From Solicoccozyma terricola (lineage: Eukaryota > Basidiomycota > Tremellomycetes > Filobasidiales > Piskurozymaceae), in assembly GCA_001600875.1 (NCBI GenBank), contig BCLD01000010.1, positions 51,218 to 115,217 on the forward strand: DNA of 64,000 nucleotides. Reading direction: 5' to 3'. The notes under the pieces are model-generated. The model did no database searches. It was given only the letters and a program-made list of their open reading frames with translations, and had not been told where the DNA came from. This document shows, piece after piece, positions 56,928-64,000 of this stretch (positions within the stretch are counted from its first letter, which is position 1; each line of letters opens with the position of its first letter). The position numbers and the translations under genes are program-made.

Positions 56928-58316
56928 TCTAGAAGCGTAGAACAATGATCATGTCCGGAGAGTTGTATCTAAACACCCTATGCAAGCATGTAGACATATG
57001 TTATCACCTTATCAGATCAAGCTTAGCACTGCCTTCCATGCTGAAACTTCTCTGTAACGAGTGTCTCATATTGTTGCCATTCATGTTGACCTTTCCACAG
57101 ATCCTATAGCGTAGTGTGTGCGTTACGATCAAGTGTTAGCGAAATCTGATTCGATCAGTGTATCAGCAGTGACTGAAGTGTAGGGTGTAGAACATCCAAA
57201 GTTCTAGGATGGTTAGCGAGGGAAGATCCGAAAAACCTGGGGGCGTAAAGTGTCCCTGGGACTTGTTTTAGTGGGTGGCAACGTGACTTCTGAGATTTGT
57301 AGTGGTATCAGATACATGTCCTCCCCCCCCCNCCCCCCCCCCCCCCCTTCTTCCATATGTGACATCCCTGGCTACATTACAGTCGATTCCCTCGACGATG
57401 TGCTCACCATCAGATCTGAGGAAACATCTGTTCAGCGGAAATGAAAGAAATAAAAAGAGATCTGCTGCTTGTTTATGGGACCCCGCAATGCACGAGAAAC
57501 CTTCGCTTGCCTGAGGGCGTCCGTTACTTCAAAAGCCCTGATTAGGTGTAGGTGTGCGAGTAAACTCATCAGAGATAAGGAAGGAGGCTGAAGAGTCCCC
57601 CTGCTTTCCCAACCGAATGGGGAGCTGCTGCCTATCCACCTACCCTGCACCATACCCACTAGTTCCGGGTATACCTACGCGCGGTCCGCTGTGATCTTCC
57701 CTGTCGAAAACCCCCAAGCCCGGGTGCTGGAGTGTGGTGTCGGAGTCAACCTGAAACGGCGGTTGGAGACACATGTTCTATCTTTTCCTCCTACCGCGCA
57801 TAAATATACTTCCGGCCATTCCAACAGAGTCCGAGCATTGCGCGTGGGGCGCGAATACGTCATCCCGCCCACGAAAATTTTTTCTACGCGCCCAGGACCC
57901 GGCTAATGCCATAGCGGTCGCCCCTGAATTAAATCGTTGGGATCATCGTATCGGTGGGTCCTTGTGCGGGCGTACGGGAATCCACATGCGGCGGCTGTCG
58001 GCCATTAAAAACGAATACTGTCAGCTGAGTGTGCAGCACTTCGCCCAGGTTAGGGGGCACCAGGAGCCAATGGGAGCCAACGTTACCCGGTCGCGCGACC
58101 GCTCCACCGACAACGGCGGCCTCCCAGATGGGAGTGAAAATTGGGTAGACCGAGATAACCCCCCAACCCGTCGCCGATCTACAGGATTCACACATAGGTT
58201 TGCTCCTTGTTTTGCTATCGGCTGGCTGTAGACTCGCCACCCGCCCACTCGGACCCACCACCAACGTCCACCCTCTACACACTCCGAGGTCGACAGTGTG
58301 AAATTTTGACGCCACC
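56928..58316. other. Long upstream region of the amino-acid permease
   Basis: About 1.4 kb. It contains a C run with one unresolved base (57323-57347, N at 57332) and a TAAATATA-like box near 57800. No conserved coding frame was recognised; some short open frames occur by chance. Confidence 0.5.
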
Positions 58317-60419
58317 ATGTCCAACATGTCCAAGGACGAAATCAATGGAAAATCCTACGGTGGTAACGAGAAGCCGCAGGATTTCGAAAGCGCCAAAGTC
58401 ACCCCAGTATACGCCGACGAGAGAGGTTACGATGATAAGGATGCCGACCGTGTCATCGTTGGTGGTTTGGACGCCTCCGCCCCGGATGGTGCCGTTCAGC
58501 GTAACCTCAAGGGTCGTCATTTGGCCATGATTGCTCTTGGTGGCACTATCGGTACCGGTCTTTTCGTTGGTTCTGGTAACGCTCTCGCTACCGGTGGTCC
58601 CGTTGGAACTTGGTTGGGTTACATTATCATGGGTATCGTCGTCTACTCAATGATGATTGCTCTCGGTGAAATGGCAACCCTTTTCCCCGTCGCTGGTGGT
58701 TTCACCCACTACGCAACTCGTTTCGTAGACCCGGCCATGGGTTTCGCGTTGGGTCTCAACTACTGGTACTCTTATGCTATCACCCTTCCAACTGAGTTGA
58801 CCGCCGCGGCGTTGGTCATTAGTTATTGGAACGACGTGATCAATCCCGGCGTATGGATCACCATCCTATTCGTCGCTATCGTTATTGTCAATTTCCTTGG
58901 TGTTGGAATTTATGGTGAGTGGGAAGAGGGATCTCACGTTTCGGCCATGTTACAATGAATGTTCGCTAACATCAGTCACCCGTTTCCACGTCCGCAGGTG
59001 AAGCCGAGTTCTGGTTCTCCATGATGAAAGTCATCGCAATCGTCGGATTGATCATCCTCGGTATCATCCTCGATGCCGGTGGTGGTCCAAACCACGACCC
59101 TATCGGTTTCCGCTACTGGAGGAACCCAGGACCATTTGCTCAGCAATCAATCGACATGGGTGCTGGATACATCCCGGGCAGCTGGGGACAATTCCTCGCT
59201 TTCTGGAATGTGTTCCTTCAGGCTGCTTTCAGTTATCTCGGTACCGAGATCATCGCTGTCACCGTTGGAGAGGCTGCCAACCCTCGAGTACAAGTGCCAA
59301 GTAAGTCTGTGATGTTCGCTTGCAAGGAGATACGTCCGCTGATCGATTCGTCGTTGCTGTTATCAGAGGCCATCAAGCGAGTCTTCTTCCGAATTCTCTT
59401 CTTCTACGTTCTTGGTATCTGGGTCATTTCCGTCTTGGTGCCCTACGACGACCCCACCTTGCTCGGTAACATTGGTGGTTCAACTGCAAGCGCTTCGCCG
59501 TTCGTCATCGCCATCAACAATGCAGGTATCAAAGGTCTTCCATCCGTTATCAACGCCGTTATCCTCATCGCCGCGTGGTCTGCTGGAAACTCTGATCTCT
59601 ACGCATCTTCCCGTACCCTCTATGCTCTCGCCCTCGAGGGCAAGATGCCGCGGATCTTCAAACGCTGCACCAAAGCTGGTCTCCCCGTTTATGCTTTGGC
59701 GCTCACTGCCGTCTTTGGTTTCCTTGCGTATCTGAACGTCAGACCGGGGACCACCGTTACCGTCTTTAACTGGCTCTATAACATTTCGTCAATCACCGGT
59801 CTCATCACCTGGGCGGTCATTCTCGGTTCTTACCTAAAGTTTTACTATGGTCTCAAGCGTCAGGGACTGTCGAGGGACGAGCTTCCATACAAGGCGCCTT
59901 TCCAGCCTTATGCTTCTTGGTTCGGCTTCGTCTTCGTCATCATCGTTGTTCTGTTCAACGGGTGAGTAGCCATCACATCCGAATGTCCTTTCACCCACGT
60001 AGACTGACTGTGAGCCCGCCTCTTGTTAGTTTCACCGTTTTCTTGCAGGGTAACTGGAATATCAGCACCTTCTTCGCTGCCTAGTGAGTGATGCTGTTTG
60101 TCTTTCGAGTTTCTTCTCTTTCCAACTGTCTAACCGCCCGTTCGACATGCAGCATCACCCTTCCCATCTTCGCCGTCAGCTACATAGCCTGGAAGTACAT
60201 TCACAAGACCAAATGGGTTTCATTGGATGAGATGGACTTCACCACTGGTCGTCGTGAGCTCGACGAGATTGATCAGGAGGAGCGGCTCAAGTATGGCAAC
60301 CCGACAACTTGGTGGGGCCGTCTTTCGTGAGTGTCATCTCAGGATTTGATTGCCTGTCGAACGTGAAAACACGGTAGCTGACATACGATACGGATCGTCA
60401 CAGCTCGTTCCTGTTTTAA
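58317..60419 (+). CDS. General amino-acid permease (YAT/APC family)
   Basis: Plasma-membrane amino-acid/proton symporter of the fungal YAT family (Gap1/Agp/Put4-like). Six exons (58317-58914, 58998-59300, 59367-59961, 60030-60083, 60153-60326, 60404-60419) sum to 1740 nt, 579 residues, the usual length. The cytosolic N-terminus of ~60 residues has Lys residues that could be ubiquitinated. TM1 opens with RNLKGRHLAMIALGGTIGTGLFVGSG, the family signature. Others include GEMATLFPVAGGFTHYATRFVDP, ALGLNYWYSYAITLPTELTAAA, FSYLGTEIIAVTVGEAANPR, VFFRILFFYVLGIWVIS, SAGNSDLYASSRTLYALA and FNWLYNISSITGLITW. The tail contains ELDEIDQEERLKYG and ends SFLF. The start has an ideal context (GCCACCATG). Substrate specificity cannot be told from sequence alone. 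Confidence 0.93.
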
Positions 60420-60781
60420 ATGCATCGCGGGCGGATTTTCTGGCGATGCACTTCACTGCTATTACACTACCTTGTACCACTTCCTAAAATAGAGGCCATG
60501 GATCACCTGGCGCTCCATTATAAAAAGCCTTGAAAGAAAGCCGATGTGGGGGTCCAGCTACGAGAGAAGCACCCTGATTCCCGTTTGGGGCCCCGCACCA
60601 CCAGCCGCGTGTTTGTCCCAGACGATCGTCGAAAATATGAAACAAGGCTCGACTGTACAGTCAACTTGGAACCCTTGTCTTCACCGTCAGTGCTCTTTAG
60701 GTATCCCAAGTGTTCCATTCACCCGCAGTGCGCTCGAGAACAGCACCCATCAACAGCTCATACATTTTCCCACATCGTTGA
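60420..60781. other. Intergenic region between permease and GH5 gene
   Basis: About 360 bp containing the permease 3' flank and the promoter of the glycosidase. No gene or distinct element was noticed. Confidence 0.5.
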
Positions 60782-63700
60782 ATGGGAGCTCCTCCTTACC
60801 TTGCAGTACAGCCGGACGATCTTCTCGAAGGTGGTCAGGTTTTGAAGGTCGACAGCAATATCACTGATACGAATACAAGACTCCAGATACATGGACGACA
60901 CTTTGTAGATGCAGAAGGAAGGGTTGTGCACCTCCGAGGAGCGAATGTTGGCAGCGCGAGCAAGGTGTAAGTGTGATAGGAGAAGGAAAGACATAACACC
61001 CTGCTGATCCAAGATTTTGGAAATTAGACCATCATCTGATCCAGCTATCGACATCCCAGATCCCACCAAGACATCATACATAAATCGACCCTTTTCTGTA
61101 GAGGAAGCTCCGCAACATTGGAGAAGATTGAAACGATGGGGATTGGGATTTCGTGGGTGTTTCGATTGTTGAAGGATATGTGGTTGGCAAAATTGGCTTA
61201 TTCATTGTTCAAAGTCCGGATTACTGTTACCTGGGAGGCGATCGAGCATGAAGGACCGTAAGTACGCCCACCCACCACAGAAATGGAAATCGACATGACT
61301 AAACTCGGATTCTCTCTCTGCTTCACAGAGGCGTATATGACGAGGAGTATTTGGCATACCTGCGAGCTCTGCTGCAGAGCATGACAGATCATGGTCTCCT
61401 TGCATACGTCGTAAGCCCTATATAGTGGGCCAAGGATCCCAACGCTCGGAACTGATGGTTCCTGTTGCCAATGTCAGTGCTTGCACCAGGACGTTTGGTC
61501 GCGTCACAGCGGTGGAGTAAGTGGTCTGTCCCGATAACCAACGCAAGCCGGAGGCTGATGATCATGCTTCACCCTCACAGTCAGGAGCACCAGCATGGAC
61601 CCTCGAACACGCGGGTCTGGACCTCTCCAACGAAGGCCAGAAACTTGAGGAAGCAGGCGCTGCGTATCTCGGTGGTGTAAAGTCCAGAGGTAAACCACTG
61701 GAAGGTGATCGTGGACTTTGGCCGACAGGATATCAAAAGCTGTCTTGTGCGACTATGAAGTGAGTGGATCGCATCCTTTTGTGAGGACGTTCGTGAAACT
61801 GACATTCGATAATTCCACAGCACGCTATTCTGGGCTGGAAAAACATTAGCTCCTCACCATCTGATTGACGATCCTACCTCGGGTTCTTCGGACAAGATTA
61901 ACATCCAGGATTTCTTACAAGAGAGGTTCATGGCGATGTATGAGAAACTTGTACAATCGGTTGGAGATGTCGAAGGAGTCGTCGGGTTCGAGGTGAGCCA
62001 TAATACCAAGCGAAGGTCTTCCAGCGACTGAGTGTTCGATTTCATTGGCAGATGATGAATGAGCCGCATCCTGGGTACATTGGCATAAAGTCAATGCACG
62101 ATTTCGTGAGTGAATAATCTACGCTTCAACGATTCATTTGAAGTTGACCATCGTATGCCTCATCAGAACTACAACACCGACCTACACCTTGGCGATTTCC
62201 CCTCCCCTTTACAGTCCTTTGCTCTTGGCGACGGTCATGCCATGGGCATTCCACACTATACGAGATCTTGGCCACATCCTACTCGCATTAGCCGGAACGT
62301 TGTCGTCAATACAAAAGAAGTCTCCGTATGGAAGGATGGTTGTCCATGGGCTCGTGAAGGCGTGTGGGCGTGGGATCGTGATGCCAAGAAGCCAGTGATC
62401 CTTCGTGAGGGATACTTTACGAAGAAGACATCGGGTGAGGACATCGACTTCTACAACGACTTTTATTGGCCATTCGTCAAGCGATGGGAAACAATGGTCA
62501 ACAAGAAGACTGCGGAGGTGGGTGGAGATGGACGAGCAAAAATGGTGATGGTGGAAGGCGTGCCGAATGAGGTGAGCAGCGGTCCTGGTCGTATTCAGAC
62601 ATCATCTTAATAGCATCTTGCGGTAGTTCTGCCCCGAATGGCCGGAGAACGTCAGGCCAAGTAACCTCGTTTTCGCACCTCATTGGTAAGTCTACGCCTC
62701 GCAACGTTCCAGCATATTGTGCTGACTGCTAATATATAATGGTTTAGGTACGACCTTAACACAATGTTCATGAAGCAATTCGGCTTCATGACCGTCAACG
62801 TCCAGCGGCTATCCCGGCTTACAGGAATCAAAAGAGTTTGTCGCTCGCGCCGAATCTTGAGACGACCTCGACTAACCAATCTTCATCTTCATCCACAGGC
62901 TTTGCTAATCTGGAGCTGCCTGCACTTTGGCGCGCAAGGCGCGAAGGACAATTATCGCAATCAGATCGGCACGATCGTTGCCAAAGCTAGGGAAAAACTG
63001 GGAGAGGTTCCGGTGGTCATGGGAGAAACCGGTCTTCCTATTGACATGAAGTGGGTATTGGTGCAGTGGATTGCGACGATGTACGATTGACGATGGTCCT
63101 CATGCTCAGTGGCGGATTGGCGTTCCGTAAGGATGACTGGCGATGGCATGAGATCATGGCCGATGCACTTTGCTCCGCTTATGATAGCGCGATGATTGGG
63201 TACAAGTGGGTGACTCGAACTGAATCTCCACCGGACTGGTCACTGAGTCTTCCCCCCCCCCCCCCCGGCCCTTCCTTCCAGTCTATGGGCATACAACCCT
63301 CACAATAAAGACTTGTTAGGAGATGATTGGAACAGCGAGAATTTCTCTTGGTTCTCCGAGGAGAGAGCGATCAAGGATAGAAATGGCAAAGGCGAGGATA
63401 AAGAGGTCAAGGGGAAGGATTTAGACGTAGGAGGGAGGCTACTCAAACGTATTGTCGTGAGTGGTACCAATTCCATCTCGTGATGGTTTCCTCCCGCCTA
63501 ATCACATGTGTCAACTTTTCTTTTTATCAAGCGGCCATACGCATTACGAACGGCTGGAATCCCGTTGATACTTGAGTATGATTCGACGGTCCAATCTTGT
63601 CGTTTCAGGTTCACCAATCCACCAGCTGGAAGTGATCATCCTCCGATTACCACGACTGAGACCGTCCTGTTCATTCCAGCCTCATGGGTTGAAGCCTCCC

Positions 63701-63933
63701 TTTCCGGCAGACTTCAAATGTTTTGCTCAGATGGAACTCTCGAAGTGGATGTTCAAGGCCAAAGAGTCGTATATCACCACACGAACAAGGAAAAGGGAAA
63801 GGAACATTGGGTGGTTTTGCATGTCCAAAATGGGGCTTCGGTACCACCGTACGATACGTTGATGATCGTTCTCGGTAGCATAATGTCGGTGTTGGTAGCA
63901 ATACTTGTGGCGATGTGGATACGTGGATATTGA
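60782..63933 (+). CDS. GH5 EGCrP-type glycolipid hydrolase (glucosylceramidase or sterylglucosidase)
   Basis: Family 5 glycoside hydrolase related to the Cryptococcus EGCrP1/EGCrP2 (Sgl1) enzymes, which remove glucose from glucosylceramide or sterylglucoside. It starts at ATG 60782. Many short introns separate conserved segments: VDAEGRVVHLRGANVG, RRLKRWGLGF joined to LRITVTWEAIEHEGPG, HQDVWSRHSGG, SGAPAWTLEHAG, VVGFEMMNEPHPGY with the acid/base Glu, VVMVEGVPNEFCPEWP-type sequence (here KMVMVEGVP), FAPHWYDLNTMFMK, VVMGETGLPIDM with the nucleophile Glu, DDWRWHEIMADAL and DDWNSENFSWFSE. The C-terminal domain follows RPYALRTAGIPL. The last ~25 residues are a membrane-like segment (TLMIVLGSIMSVLVAILVAMW), suggesting anchoring. 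Which substrate it prefers is not decidable here. Confidence 0.88.
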
Positions 63934-64000
63934 AGGACTGGGAAACTAGGTAGACATGAAAATGAGATTGAAATCAATGAGGTGATGGTTTGTGACCGTC

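Noticed and set aside
60546..60845. Open frame before the GH5 gene
   Set aside because: It lies between two well-supported genes, overlaps the GH5 start in another frame and shows no family features.
1..64000. Biosynthetic gene cluster or mobile island
   Set aside because: Almost all genes are conserved housekeeping functions, with no transposase, integrase, reverse transcriptase, terminal repeats or grouped biosynthetic enzymes.

Overview
The window is a gene-dense, intron-rich fungal segment, most likely from a basidiomycete yeast of the Tremellomycetes (Cryptococcus/Kwoniella relatives). Coding regions are interrupted by many short introns (about 50-70 bp) with GTRNGT donors, several of them defining very small exons. 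Products include a Ssn3 kinase with the DLG (not DFG) motif and the [13 protein letters not shown] tail that I associate with Tremellales proteins, an EGCrP-type family 5 glycosidase and a Pbs2 MAPKK. The genus assignment is inference. I saw no transposon, CRISPR array, rRNA or convincing tRNA. Two runs of N (27021-27120 and 54778-54815) and single Ns at 6489, 6497 and 57332 mark assembly problems, mostly next to long poly(C)/poly(G) tracts.

Layout. 1-6.3 kb: 3' end of a DUF4112 gene (+), an OTU1/YOD1 deubiquitinase (-), the dynein-pathway protein NudC (-), and divergent to it ribosomal protein S11/uS17 (+). 6.7-14 kb: a Tda10-type P-loop kinase (+) and a very large Sec7-PH Arf exchange factor (+). 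14.2-19.2 kb: a UBE2S-type ubiquitin-conjugating enzyme (-) and the HOG-pathway kinase Pbs2 (-). A 1.9 kb divergent intergenic region separates PBS2 from a tiny repeat-containing hydrophilic protein (+). 22-30 kb: three proteins I cannot assign to a family, and a gap-containing non-coding stretch. 30.9-36.5 kb: a secreted double-psi beta-barrel protein (+), a YjbQ/UPF0047 protein (-) and a Pif1 helicase (+), the last two sharing a ~100 bp bidirectional promoter. 36.9-49 kb: UTP4 (+), RQC1/TCF25 (-), an unassigned protein (+), LCL2 (-), a ZRC1-type zinc transporter (-) and a small single-pass membrane protein (-). 49.9-64 kb: the kinetochore scaffold SPC7/KNL1 (-), divergent to the Mediator kinase SSN3/CDK8 (+), a general amino-acid permease (+) and a GH5 glycolipid hydrolase (+).

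The genes do not form one pathway. Loose themes recur: ubiquitin and protein quality control (YOD1, UBE2S, RQC1, LCL2), mitosis (UBE2S, SPC7, NudC) and stress signalling (PBS2 and its divergent small neighbour). Gene models were built by hand from reading frame, splice-site phase and family conservation. Summed exon lengths are multiples of three in RPS11, the Sec7 gene, PIF1, SSN3, the permease, the secreted barrel protein, the small repeat protein and the 22-24 kb gene, which supports those models. No single element stands out as a clearly new system. The best leads are the unassigned proteins, the structured PBS2 divergent promoter, the APC/C-docking-like tail on the UBE2S homologue, the insertions in Ssn3, and the micro-exons.
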